From contig OX442315.1 of the NCBI GenBank assembly GCA_949358305.1, positions 21,044,427 to 21,108,426 on the forward strand: a stretch of DNA of 64,000 bases, given 5' to 3'. Shown piece by piece: positions 31,927-42,793 of the stretch. Every line of letters starts with the position of its first letter. Position 1 is the stretch's first letter. The translations under genes and the position numbers were made by a program. Source of the DNA: Strigamia acuminata. Its lineage: Eukaryota; Arthropoda; Chilopoda; Geophilomorpha; Linotaeniidae. A model generated the notes under the pieces. The model saw only the letters and a list, made by a program, of their open reading frames with translations. It was not told the origin of the DNA and made no database searches.

Positions 31927-34694
31927 CCTAAAATACGTTTTCCCGCCGTTTATCAATGACACGTGACTATGCGTATGACATAGCAGCCGACAAAGGTCTA
32001 CGACGACTCGACGAGGTCTACGATGAAGACAAAGGATCTTGCTTGGAAGAAGAAATCGAGACAGAAACAAGTAAATATAAAAAACTTCGTTTTGAAAAAA
32101 GGCTTTTAGATTGGTTTTTCAAATTGCCGCCAGAGTGCGCCACTATCGCAGATTTTTTCGTGATTGCCGTGTACGCGCCGAAAATCACAAACTAATGGAC
32201 TTTTCCACATTAAAATGGAAAAACAAAATATATGGGCAGATAGGAATTTTTGTTTTAATCAGATTTAGCCTGGTTTCAGAATTTTTAGAACCATTCTTAG
32301 TATCGAAAACAACAGAATTCGTATCGGGCGAAAATTTTGGCATCAATTAAAAAACACGGGTTGCGCCAGGTGGCGCTCCGGCATGCTTACAGTTCGCCGT
32401 AAATCAGAGTTTTCTACATTCGTACTTCCAGTCCACAGCGCTTAAAAATGAGTCTTTTTTTTATTTTATTCTTTTATAATGTGTGGAATGACCTGTTCTA
32501 GGGCTTGACGAAGCCCAAAATTTAATTTTTTTAAATGCCTAATTGATTTTTGGGAAAAACACCCAAAATTAGACAAACCGGAAGTTGAAACAGACAGACG
32601 CACACACACACACACAAACATTCAAGGTAAGTTAAATAAAAGCCTTTAATAAAAAGAATCACGCAAATTGCAATTTTCTGTTGTTTACGTTAATTGCATC
32701 AGCGCATTTTGAGTTGCGGTGTAATTTTAGTTGAATTCCTCGAATTATTAAGTGCCTATTTTATACCGCCGACTGGTGTCAATTTCTAGAAAAATGGCTG
32801 CAATGTTGCGCGGGCTAGAGAATTTTGTATCAATTTCGGACCGTCATCTCCAGGTCCAAGTGTCAGTGCCCAAACACTAGTCAGGTCTATATGTTGGGGA
32901 TGGACCACAATCGATTGAATGATTATGTTATTGAAGAAATTACACTTTCGGATTCTGATAATGAAAATGAAATTGAAATCGTATCAGATTGTAATATTAG
33001 CAACCAAATTCCGAAAAGAGAACCTAATTTTTTCAAATTGCATCCTATGTGAGTAAAAGTGTAAATGTTTGTGTATTAATTCGTAAATACATTTTATAAT
33101 TTTTTTTTATTTATTTACTATTGAAAAAACTTTTATTATTATTTTTACAGAGATTTAAAGATCGTTAAAACAGAAAGGTTTGACGCTGTATTCACTGTAC
33201 CTGATGGCGATGAGCCAGCGAAAAAGAAATTTAAGAAAAACGTGCAATGTGATTCATTGTCAACTTCACCAGATCTGAACAGAATAAGAAATGTGCCATC
33301 ATCTTCATCTTCACCGTCACCACCACCATCACTCGTGACACCAACCCCAATCAGCAGGCATGAGACCGGGATCAGTATCCAAAAGTCACCCATTTCTGAC
33401 GCGAGACTGAAACAACTACTGAATCATCATCAAACATTAATTTCAATTCCAAAACGTCAATTCCAAACGTCACAATCTCCCAGGATCAAGTGCGACTTTT
33501 CATCAACATCTGTCTGGAAAACACCACAAGTAAAAACCACCATTCTTCCACCTGAAATTAACGGAGTAGTTAGTGAATCAGAAATAGACGAGTTTGAAAA
33601 TGGTTTTGAAAAAAGCCATCTTCCAATTGGTTCATCGACATCGTTTTGTCAAACACCTCAAGAAGAAACTGAAATTCAATCACATGAAATTGATGGCGAA
33701 GTTATTAAAACGGAAATAGATAATTGTGAAACAGAAAATTGTCAATTTCAAATCGATTCAGGAAATTTTCAAATTAAAAGTGAAATAACATTTGAACCTG
33801 TAAATGAAAGATGTGTAAGCAGACATTCCAGACATTCCAGGATAAATATTTTCGAAAAATTTGAAGATTTAGGCCTAGACCTGTCGATTTACAAGAGAGA
33901 AAACGGATATGTCAAAACTATGGAACAATTACTACCGTTTCCCGCGAGATATTTCCCAGTTCTTCCCGCAGACTCGGTTGTTCGTGAGTTTGACGAAAAT
34001 ATAATGGCAACTTTAACGAGCGAGATTGACGGAGCAATAAAGGGCATAGCGGCATTTACATCAAAAAAGTTCAGGCCGCCTCGTCAATTATTTGCGAAAT
34101 TGTTTGATTGGACACTAGACACGAAGTGGGAATCTGAACTGAATTTTCGATTAAAAGTGATGAGACAGATTCATCGTTTTCATGGTTTTCCCAAATCTTT
34201 ATAGCTTTGGGATTTCTTGGAGGAAGCATGCTTCCGAGATTCCTTTGAAAAGACACCATGTGGGTTGGATAATAAATATTACGGAGTAATAATTTTGTTA
34301 ATAAATTATTCATTTTTTTTATTTATTTTTTAAATCAGTGGCCCTCGCAATTAAATCGTGCGTTTTAGATTTCATATGTTCCATCTTAGAAGCGGATTTT
34401 TATTCATCTAGAAAGATTTTTGACAAATTTGGTGATAAAACTCAAGCTTATAAGTACGGTAATTTGGATTTAAGTCGATGGAAATGATTAATAATTATTT
34501 GTTGTGATATTTTATAGATTATTATCTGCGAGGAAAAGTTTTGGAAACATCAAAACTATAATTGCTTGGTTGGAGGACACGATTAAAGTGTACGACGAAA
34601 TTAACAACTCTAATAATTCATTGTTCCTGCGGGTACAACATGGTCACCACTATTATTTAATCATTGAGTCGTTACAAAAATTATTGGCTCTTAT
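31927..34694 (+). pseudogene. Inverted pseudogene copy of the gene at 21953-24422
   Basis: Carries the first four coding exons of the unrecognised gene plus its promoter side, in opposite orientation. ATG at 32891; exon 2 keeps near-identity but has TAG at 34202-34204 where the parent has a Ser codon (HGFPKSL then stop). Downstream exons persist to LQKLLAL and break off at about 34694 into the 392-base direct repeat. A 587-base foreign insertion sits in its 5' flank. Confidence 0.88.
32069..32655. other. Unclassified 587-base insertion in duplicated promoter
   Basis: Defined by comparing the inverted copy with its parent near 24660. Contains a short AC repeat near 32602 and a GC-rich patch near 32360. 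No TIR or ORF with a family match, so the type of element is unknown. Confidence 0.55.
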
Positions 34695-35086
34695 TATTCC
34701 TGTTAAAGTTCTAGTCTGATTTTCCACCAAAACCTCTAAAAATGAATTGATTCCGGTATCTTGTCCAGCATTTGAATCCAATTCTGGGTTGATGAACCAC
34801 AAAATTTTGTTAGTTTATATGTTGTAATTTTAACCCAGATTGATTGGCAACGGAACTGTGCCCTTATCTGCAGCCTTAAATGCCAAACAAGCAAAAAATT
34901 ATGAAGTCAAGTTGGAAGATTCAACCAAAACTGAAGTTGTAAGTTATAGATCCACATTAGAGGAAGTGTATAGAGTAAATGCCAGTGAGAAACTTTATTT
35001 TTCAGGGGACGCTATTTATAACAGTTGTTAATAAAGGTGAAAATTATTTTTTTTAAATTAAGGAATTTTTAAATGAAATTAACACT
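34695..35086 (+). repeat. 392-base direct repeat, copy 2
   Basis: Partner of 30265-30656. Here it joins the broken pseudogene to the ferlin fragment. Its 63-codon open frame is at 34840-35031. Confidence 0.85.
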
Positions 35087-35092
35087 TTTGTA

Positions 35093-37634
35093 GATGACAG
35101 TTTAGCAAAACAGCAACAAAACAAAATGCCGAATATGAAAACACGTCAATTTTCAAACATACCAGAAAAGTTTCAAGTAATTTATACCCTAAACTATTTC
35201 GATGAACTAAAATAGTAACTTACTAGAATTATTGACAGATACGCGTGAAAATAATCGAAGCGCGGCATTTATTTGGTGACAACATCAATCCTCTATGCAC
35301 TGTACGATTTCTGGATCATTTAAAACAAACTAAAGTAGAAAGAGAAAACGGTGAGCCGCATTGGAACAAAACATTATTATTTAACATCACCAAATTAGCA
35401 ACTGAACTGTTTGAAGATTCAGTTGTATTTCAGGTGTTAAATTCAAAATACATGCGAGCCAAAGCCCTAATAGGATCATTTGTGGTAAATTCATATTTTT
35501 CCGTGCTTACTGTAAGTTTTACTACACGCAGATTTTATTCTATTTTGTTTTACAGTTGTCGATCCACTCAATTTATAACGAAGACAATCACTCGTATCTC
35601 AATAAATGGCTCATTTTAGGTAACCCTGATGATGACACTGCAGAAGTAATGGGATATCTTAAAATATCAATTGCGGTTTTAGCTTCTGGAGATGAATGTC
35701 CAGTAAGTTAGAGGCTTCTCTGCATTACACTTTATTTTCTTAAGTCACATATTTTTCACAGAATTTTAATGCCAGTGTCAAAGACGATGACGACGAAGAT
35801 GTAGAGTCGTATGTATATTTACAAAAGTAAATTAAAATTTTATAATTATGCATCTCTTTAGAAATGTGCTTTGGCCCGATACCGGAATTACTCTTCAGCC
35901 CGCAACATTTACGTTAATTCTATACAAGGCGGAGGATTTGCCACCAAGTATTTATTTTAAATTTTTTATTCCTTGAATTTATTTTGCTTACTTTGACTTT
36001 AAATGCAGTGGACACGGCAATTATGAACGAAATCAAAAAAATTTTTGTTGGGCAACAATCTGCCGATAAACAGCTTGTCGATCCATATTTGATAGCCTCA
36101 TTTTGTGGTCGTCAAGTAATGTTAATGTCGCTCCTGAATATTTTAGTTTTATCTAATTTTTTGAAATGTTTATTATTAGGTTACATCTAAAATCATATAC
36201 ACAAATGATCACCCTGAATGGTTTCAAAATTTGAATTTAGGATTCTCGGTACAATAAATTGAAATTTTTTTTTTTAATCCTTAATTTTTTACTTTTTTTT
36301 ATTAGTTTCCATCACTCTGTAATTCTATAAAATTAACATTAATGGATTGGTAATAATAGAAAGTGAACGGTAACTTTTATAAGCTGTTATCTGAAATATT
36401 TCATTCAGGGATCGACTGTCTCAAGATGATGTGATCGCGACAACACATTTAGATTTGACTGCAATTTCATCCGCTGGAGAAGAAGGTTAATGCAAACGTC
36501 CATTTAAATTTCTTTTCTTTTAAAGTAAAAATTATTTTTGTTAGGCTTTCTTCCAACTTTTGGACCTTGCTACGTAAATTTCTATGGCTCATCCAGAGAA
36601 TTTTCAGCCTTGCAGAGTAAAATGGATGAACTTGTCAACGCAGGAAAAGTATTTCGAAAAAAACAACATAAAAACAAACATATTACAAAATTCTTTATTC
36701 ACCAATTCTATTAAAATTAATAGGCCGAAGGATTTACTTATCGTGGTCGCGCTTTAATCGCTTTAAAAACCTTCCTAGGTTCACATCCAGAAACCAGTGT
36801 TGAGGCTCTTGAACCTGAAGAACAGCTAAGAATTTCGGTAATTACAATTAAACTAAAATATAAAAATAAAAACAAAAATAAAAATAATTTCAGCTTTATT
36901 GTCGTCGACGTAAATATTTATTAAAAGCAACATTATTATTGGTGCTAATATGATGTCTGAGCTGGCAGACCCAGTTGAATTTGAAGTCAGTATGGGTGGG
37001 TATCAAATATCAAGGATACACTGGTGCACATCCTACCATTCATTTATTCTCCTCACAGGTTTATACGGCGATAAAAGTGAAAGCAGAACTCTGCCCAGCA
37101 TATCCACAACTCAACCAACAAACGTCGTTTTTGACGGTTGCAATTACCATTTCATGCCTTGGTTAAAAAATAAACCAGTTGTGATGATTCCATGCCAGTG
37201 GGAAGACATCAGTTTTAGATTGGAAGCTCTGAACATTCTACAACACGCCATGCAAAATTTAGTAGGCCTACATTGACTGTGTTAAGAAAAAGAAAAATTC
37301 TAGATATAATTAACCAAGCCCAACTCCTGCAAGAGAAGGAGCCGCAGGAAATGAACGCAGTTACAGATGATATTAAAGTACTCAAGACTGGATTGCAAAG
37401 CATCGCGGTAGAGGTGATATCTGATACAAATCAATACTGGTAAAACCGGTATTAATAAAAAAAAAAAAACATATTTCAAATTGAATTTAGCCCCAAAATA
37501 GCATGCCCGATATCATCGTATCTATGATTGTATCGAAGAAAACAGTTGCTTACTATAGAATTTCAGCAAATTCAGTATTACATTCTCCTCATCCAAATAT
37601 GAGTGGAATTTTATGCAACCAAGAAGTTGAATAA
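35093..37634 (+). pseudogene. Ferlin fragment (otoferlin/misfire-like), frameshifted
   Basis: Ferlins are large C2-domain membrane-fusion proteins. This fragment covers the middle of the family. A C2 domain starts IRVKIIEARHLFGDNINPLC (35239-35484) and continues LSIHSIYNEDNHSYLNKWLI (35556-35702). An acidic linker follows, then a second C2 (TLILYKAEDLPP, VDPYLIASFCGRQ), then [36 protein letters not shown] and the FerB-like region SMPDIIVSMIVSKKTVAYY. The N-terminal C2 domains, the later C2 domains and the membrane anchor are missing. Near 36931-36942, within an ATT run, the frame shifts between RRRKYLL and GANMMSELADPVEFEVS. Homology stops near 37600 and runs directly into a Tudor fragment. 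Confidence 0.78.
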
Positions 37635-37956
37635 GAACGAAAAACCACTCGTGACGGTGGAGAATCTCCCGCGATTTGAGACGGGTCTAAGGTCCGGTGC
37701 GTTATTGGTCGAAATTTGCGGCACCAAACAAATTCACGTCTGCCCGACAAAATTTTATGAAGAAATAGCCAAGTTGGAAGCTGTGCCTCCGACGAGTGAG
37801 GTTAGGGAGAAGTATGCTCCGAAGGTGAAAGAAGTCGTGTTGGCGAAGTACAGCGGGACTCGACAAATGTATCGAGCGGAAGTTACTCAGGTTAAAAAGG
37901 ACCACGCGTCTGTGTAATTTATTGATCACGGGAACAAAGAAGACGTGTCGTTGAAT
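37603..37956 (+). pseudogene. Tudor-domain gene fragment, nonsense-mutated, 5' side of DIRS insertion
   Basis: Reads QIHVCPTKFYEEIAKLE and VVLAKYSGTRQMYRAEV, followed by FIDHGNKEDV, the standard Tudor core order. A TAA at 37915-37917 replaces the residue just before FIDHGN, where Tudor domains usually have Tyr. The frame continues past the retrotransposon at 42794 (EICAVPEKLL), so this is one fragment cut in two. The parent gene is not identified. Confidence 0.65.
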
Positions 37957-38265
37957 GTAATCTCGGCTGAACGAAGTGAAGCGGAGCGAAGCGGAGCGAA
38001 CGAGTGAAAGCCGATAACATTCACTCGTGTAATTGGAGGTTTAACAGGAGATGGCGCTACTAGTCGGGTTACGTCAGTCTTAAAAGCTATCCTGGAAAAA
38101 AGGAAGTGAAGGACAAAATGGAGTCGACGAAATCAACGGTGTTGACGGTAAGCGTGATTTTCGTTCATTTTTAAACATTTAGAACGCTAGGTAGTGATTG
38201 AAAACGAATTAGTTTGTGTTAGATGGAGCTTAGATAATTTAGTTGTGACAAGGGAGGTCGGTGGG

Positions 38266-38391
38266 TCCTGTTAAACCTCCAATTACACGAGTGAATGTTA
38301 TCGGCTTTCACTCGTTCGCTCCGCTTCGCTCCGCTTCACTTCGTTCAGCCGAGATTACATTCACTCTTAGTAATCTCCGGCTAAACAGGAG
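38266..38391. repeat. DIRS internal complementary region
   Basis: Complement of the two element ends fused at a shared GAAT, matching the junction expected in a closed-circle intermediate. Confidence 0.9.
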
Positions 38392-38489
38392 ACTTGAAAG
38401 GTAACTTTTTTCCATAGGATAAAAATAAAAATGTTTTGGAAAAAACAAATTTAACAATTTTTCAGTTTAATCATTTTTTATTTATGAAT

Positions 38490-39623
38490 TTATTTTGGAA
38501 TTGGTCTGTTTAGGACTGATTCCTGAAAAGCATTGTGGTTGACAATTGTTTTGTTGTAGAACCTCGCGAATGTTTGTTCGGAGGTCCAACCGGCAACACC
38601 TAATATTTGTTGTACCGGAATAACACTGGCGGCTGCGCTGGTGGCCGCAGCTCGCGTCGAATGAGCACCAAACTCTTGACCGACGCCGATCTTTTTTAAA
38701 AAATCCTTAATCCATCGTCGCACAGTATCTTTGGTAGGTGCGGCATGGGGTGGTTGTAATTTTAAGAACAAACCATCGTCCTTGCGTAACGGATTTGTTT
38801 TGGCCAAAAAATCCATCAGGGCCTTGAAAGGGCAGATGGCCCGTTCTTGCAAATAAGGGGCCACTCGAAATACAGTATGGTGTCCAACACGAGAATGCTT
38901 GTGTAAAGTTTTCGGGTTGAAAATGACCGCGTCAGTTGAGACTGTCATCTCCGAAATTTTAAAACTTTGCAGCGAGCTGACCCTGGCAGCAGTTGTTAAA
39001 GCCAGCAGCATGAGCAGTTTTTCTTGGAGTTGTCTCCAATCGAGATCATCATGCGGCCAGAGTTTTCGCAGGGCGTTCAGAGCTAGGCCCACGTCCCAAG
39101 TGGCCACATAACGTGGTAAGTTCGGCCTTAAATTATTAACTCCTTTTAGAATTCGGGCGATACGATCATCAGCTCTAATTGACGGGTCAATGAAGCCTGC
39201 GGCGGTGATGGCCGCTAAACTTCCCGAAATGGAGGAGTGTGACAAGCCTTCATTGAATCTTGAGGCGATGAAATTTGCGGTATTGACGAGCGTTAAACGA
39301 TAGTTTGGGTCAAGACTGGGAGGGAGTGGATTGGAATAAGGTGACCCTTCACCAGAAAATTCCGTCCACCTCTTAATTCCCGCCGTGTACGTTCTGACAG
39401 TTGTCGATCTCCACCCGGCCGAGTACAAGTTGGCAGCGTCCGGCGAAAAGCCTCCTGCGATGAGGTCACTCCACTGACTTTGCAGCCAAGGAGCTGCAGG
39501 GCCTGGAGAGGAAACTGGGCCTCTGGTTGATGAACCAACATCAGATGTTCTGGGGCCGGAAAGGACACTGGTACTGCGACCAAGCAGTCCAACAGTGGTA
39601 CAAACCACGCTTGTGAGGTCCAT
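38490..39623 (-). CDS. DIRS tyrosine recombinase
   Basis: 377 residues. Catalytic pattern visible: Arg in TTAARVSSLQSF, HxxR in GAHSTRAAAT, and Trp plus the nucleophilic Tyr in GWTSEQTFARFYNKT. It joins the closed-circle DNA copy into the genome without target duplication. The N-terminal part resembles a SAM-like core-binding domain (AGWRSTTVRTYTAGIKRW). It overlaps the RT ORF by 331 bases in another frame, so its translation may need an internal start or frameshifting. Confidence 0.92.
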   Translation of the reverse strand: MDLTSVVCTTVGLLGRSTSVLSGPRTSDVGSSTRGPVSSPGPAAPWLQSQWSDLIAGGFSPDAANLYSAGWRSTTVRTYTAGIKRWTEFSGEGSPYSNPLPPSLDPNYRLTLVNTANFIASRFNEGLSHSSISGSLAAITAAGFIDPSIRADDRIARILKGVNNLRPNLPRYVATWDVGLALNALRKLWPHDDLDWRQLQEKLLMLLALTTAARVSSLQSFKISEMTVSTDAVIFNPKTLHKHSRVGHHTVFRVAPYLQERAICPFKALMDFLAKTNPLRKDDGLFLKLQPPHAAPTKDTVRRWIKDFLKKIGVGQEFGAHSTRAAATSAAASVIPVQQILGVAGWTSEQTFARFYNKTIVNHNAFQESVLNRPIPK

Positions 39624-42577
39624 TTTGGTACTACTAGAAGTACCGTGGCTTGATCCTGGCGGATTTTTTGTAAAATCCTAGAAATTAAACAAAAAGGAGG
39701 AAAGGCGTAAGCAAAAGTTTCTTTCCAAGAATGGGAGAACGCATCTATCCTGTAAGCGAAGGGGTCAGGGCCCCAAGAAAAATATTTTGGTAATTTATGG
39801 TTTAATCTCGTAGCAAACAGATCAATCTCGGGCAGTCCGAATAGGGATTTTAATTTATTAAACATTTTTGGAGATAAGCTCCATTCCCCATCCGTAGTTA
39901 AAAAATTACGCGACAGATAGTCGGCCATAACGTTTTCCTTGCCGGGAATGTGAATTACTGAAAGGTCAATATTTAATCTTTGGGAATCTTCCCACACTAG
40001 TCTACCAAAATGGTGGAGTTGCTGGACCTTACTGCCCTGGTTCCGGAACACGCTCACTACTGTGGAGCTGTCGGAATGAAACAAAACGTGTTTTTTGCCG
40101 TCAAAGGGGGCAAAAACCTTCCAGGCGAACCAGAGGGCCAAAAGTTCCTTGACATTAATGTGAAAATCATTTTCCTCAGCTGTCCACTGGCCATTTGCAG
40201 AGCGGGAGTTCCAACTGGCTCCCCAACCCAAATTGGAGGCGTCGGTGAAAACCTCCGTATCCACATCGCGACGGTTTAGATCTTTGGGGGAGAAATTTTC
40301 TAATTTAGTCCATCTAGACAATTCGGCCTTGATGTCGGGGTAATTTTTAACTAAAGTATTATAGTTGTGGTCATGAAGGAACAACTGTCCTGTTTTGAAA
40401 GATTCCAGGGGCTTTATGTTCCAAAAACCGTCAGAAAGCGCTGGCTCGGCGGAAACTAAATTGCCAATAAAAATGGCCAAATCCTGAATAGAGAAATTCT
40501 CCAATTGGAGAAGGCGTGAAGCTAGCTTAGTTATTTTTACGATTTTCCTTTCTGGAAGTGACACTTCCATTTTTCTAGAGTCTAGTGTTAATCCTAAAAA
40601 TTCTATTCTAGTTTTGGGAATAAATTCGGATTTTTCCCAGTTAATGCAGAGGCCTAATTTTTGAAAAAAATTTATTACGTCGATACAGGCGTTTTTAGCC
40701 TCGCAAAAGGAATCACACAGAAAAATTCCGTCGTCCAAATAAGGGATTCCGCAAATCCCCCAAGTCCTCAACTCGGAAAAAACAGGGCACATAACCTTAG
40801 TAAAGGTCCGTGGGGCACTTGCCAAGCCCATTGGCATTACCTGATATTCGTATAACTGGCCTTGCCACAAAAAACGTACATATTTCTTAAATTCGTTTTT
40901 AATTGGTAACAAATAAAAGGCGTTAGTGAGGTCGATTTTAAACATAAATTGACCCTTTTTCATAAGGTTTATCGCATCTTTAAGCGAGGCCATTTTAAAA
41001 TGGAGATATTCTAAGCTCTCGTTGAACTTTTTTAGATTTAAAATTATCCGTACAGATCCGTCCGGCTTGGGGACGGCGAAAATTGGACTTAAGTATTCGC
41101 CTTCAACGTGGGCGACCTGTTTAATTATGCCTTGCAGGCAAAGCTTGTCCACAGCTTGGGAAATTGCAGAAGTTTCGCTCAGTTTCATTCTATATTCCGT
41201 TCTTTTAACGTGAACGAGCTTGTCGAAATTTAGATCGAATTTTATGCCCGACAGGGCAGATAATACAAAAGGATTGGATGTGATCTTACGCCAAACAGGC
41301 AAGTAATATTGTAAATTCCCTGGCTTAAAGGACAGATGCGATATGTGTAAATTAAAGAACAACTCTTTATTTCTTACATTTTCATTTTCAATTACAGGTG
41401 ATTCTGTCGCTACTTCTTGTAGGATTTCCCGCGCTGGTTCTTCCCCCGATCTGCAAAGAGAATCGGAATTAGTAAACTCGGTTACAGGATTAGAACAAAC
41501 AATGTTCATACTATTTTGGCGCTTAAAATCGAAACTTCTTGAGTTGTCTGAGCGCTTGTAATCGTATTTATTATCGTACCTATTGTACGGGTGGAAGCGG
41601 CGGTAATTCTTGTCCCTGTCGGACTTGCGATTTTCGGCTTTATCAAAAGTGGCCTTGGAAGTAACCTTCTTTAATTCGTCGAATTCTTTGATCTGCTTCG
41701 ACAAATCCGGGCCAAACAGGTCGGATGGGAAAACAACCTTCCCTTTTGCAAACTGCTTGTATCTAGGTGCGAGCGAGTCCGCGAAGTCCAGACGTCGGCG
41801 TAACGTTAGCGCCGTATTCATTGCGCCCAGCAGCGTCATGGCCTCGGCCAGGTGGATGACCAGTGAATTGGGGTCCAAATTTCCCGCCACTACGTCCTTC
41901 ATTGCCGAAGCAAGCGGAATGTAAGCTTTCAAAACGAGCTTTTGATGTTTTAGAGACGTCGTGTCTCTCGACCTTATCCAAGGCTGCACTTCTCCAAACA
42001 GAGTGCCGTCCACTTTAGGCGGGTCCAAGTATTTTGCGTTTTCAGGGATTATTAGCTTTTCAACTAATTGATCCCTAAATTCCGTCGAGGTCTCAAAAAG
42101 CGATTTGCTTACCAAAGCCTCTAATTCGGCGGGCCAGGCGTCGCCAAACTTGGTCTCGGCGCCCAAAAGTTTCGAAACATCCGAAAAACCAACTTTGGTT
42201 GCTGGAGTCGGAGCCGTTGAACCGTCAACTGGCTTGCTTGTGACGACAAGGGGAACTGCGATTGCGGGGTTCAACAACGAAGTTGTCCCGTCAGTGGCTT
42301 TTGGGGTAGGTACAGCACCTGGCCCAGCCATCGCGGTGTTCTGCGGCGAAACGACGACCGTTTTCGCAGTTAGCAAATTTTGCATTATGTCTTTTAGCTC
42401 GTACACAGTGTCGGCTAGACATTCGATCCTATTTTGCATCCTTCTCGGCGAAGGTGGCTCTTCTACGATCTCTTCTTCGTGGTTAGGTTCGTGGACCTCC
42501 TCATTTTGGAGATTTTGGACCACGTGGTCGTTCAAAGTAGGGAATCCAGAATCGGTAATCATAACTTGGGAATTCAT
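39293..42577 (-). CDS. DIRS gag-reverse transcriptase-RNase H-methyltransferase polyprotein
   Basis: 1094 residues, uninterrupted. The N-terminal 370 or so residues are gag-like (charged, no clear zinc knuckle). Reverse transcriptase motifs follow, including IFAVPKPDGSVRIILNLKKF, FKIDLTNAFYLLPI and the catalytic YLDDGIF. RNase H shows EVFTDASNLGWGASW, KELLALWFAWK, HSDSS and GKENVMADYLSR. The C-terminal block (IDLFATRLNHKLPKYFSW, AYAFPPFCLISRIL) is the segment that DIRS elements carry as a putative adenine methyltransferase. An intact frame suggests recent activity. Confidence 0.92.
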   Translation of the reverse strand: MNSQVMITDSGFPTLNDHVVQNLQNEEVHEPNHEEEIVEEPPSPRRMQNRIECLADTVYELKDIMQNLLTAKTVVVSPQNTAMAGPGAVPTPKATDGTTSLLNPAIAVPLVVTSKPVDGSTAPTPATKVGFSDVSKLLGAETKFGDAWPAELEALVSKSLFETSTEFRDQLVEKLIIPENAKYLDPPKVDGTLFGEVQPWIRSRDTTSLKHQKLVLKAYIPLASAMKDVVAGNLDPNSLVIHLAEAMTLLGAMNTALTLRRRLDFADSLAPRYKQFAKGKVVFPSDLFGPDLSKQIKEFDELKKVTSKATFDKAENRKSDRDKNYRRFHPYNRYDNKYDYKRSDNSRSFDFKRQNSMNIVCSNPVTEFTNSDSLCRSGEEPAREILQEVATESPVIENENVRNKELFFNLHISHLSFKPGNLQYYLPVWRKITSNPFVLSALSGIKFDLNFDKLVHVKRTEYRMKLSETSAISQAVDKLCLQGIIKQVAHVEGEYLSPIFAVPKPDGSVRIILNLKKFNESLEYLHFKMASLKDAINLMKKGQFMFKIDLTNAFYLLPIKNEFKKYVRFLWQGQLYEYQVMPMGLASAPRTFTKVMCPVFSELRTWGICGIPYLDDGIFLCDSFCEAKNACIDVINFFQKLGLCINWEKSEFIPKTRIEFLGLTLDSRKMEVSLPERKIVKITKLASRLLQLENFSIQDLAIFIGNLVSAEPALSDGFWNIKPLESFKTGQLFLHDHNYNTLVKNYPDIKAELSRWTKLENFSPKDLNRRDVDTEVFTDASNLGWGASWNSRSANGQWTAEENDFHINVKELLALWFAWKVFAPFDGKKHVLFHSDSSTVVSVFRNQGSKVQQLHHFGRLVWEDSQRLNIDLSVIHIPGKENVMADYLSRNFLTTDGEWSLSPKMFNKLKSLFGLPEIDLFATRLNHKLPKYFSWGPDPFAYRIDAFSHSWKETFAYAFPPFCLISRILQKIRQDQATVLLVVPKWTSQAWFVPLLDCLVAVPVSFPAPEHLMLVHQPEAQFPLQALQLLGCKVSGVTSSQEAFRRTLPTCTRPGGDRQLSERTRRELRGGRNFLVKGHLIPIHSLPVLTQTIV

Positions 42578-42793
42578 AATAGAATGTTATAAAACTAATA
42601 AAGAAACAATTATTAGAAAGGTGTTCGAAAATATGAGATCCTTTAATTAAAAAGGGGAAAAAACGATATAAAAGCAAATTTTTCTTGTAGAGCAATTCGA
42701 ACCTGACCGCGCAACCCGTTAGTAGAACCGGAAGTGACGTAACCCGACTAGTAGCGCCATCTCCTGTTTAGCCGGAGATTACTAAGAGTGAAT

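Larger units (their letters stand above)
37957..42788 (-). mobile_element. Complete DIRS-like tyrosine-recombinase retrotransposon
   Basis: About 4.83 kb, coding on the minus strand. Inverted terminal repeats: 38043-38076 pairs with 42735-42768 (34 bases). Beyond them each end has an extension: 37953-38049 is exactly complementary to 38266-38362 (97 bases), and 42761-42793 is complementary to 38359-38391 (33 bases). So 38266-38391 is an internal complementary region made of both outer ends joined, the hallmark of DIRS1-type elements. It encodes gag-RT-RNase H-methyltransferase and a tyrosine recombinase, with no integrase or protease. Both main ORFs are intact. Confidence 0.93.

Noticed and set aside
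40010-42650. Plus-strand ORFs inside the retrotransposon
   Set aside because: Shadows of the intact minus-strand polyprotein.
37957-42788. LTR retrotransposon or retrovirus-like element
   Set aside because: No direct long terminal repeats, protease, integrase or envelope; tyrosine recombinase and the internal complementary region show DIRS.
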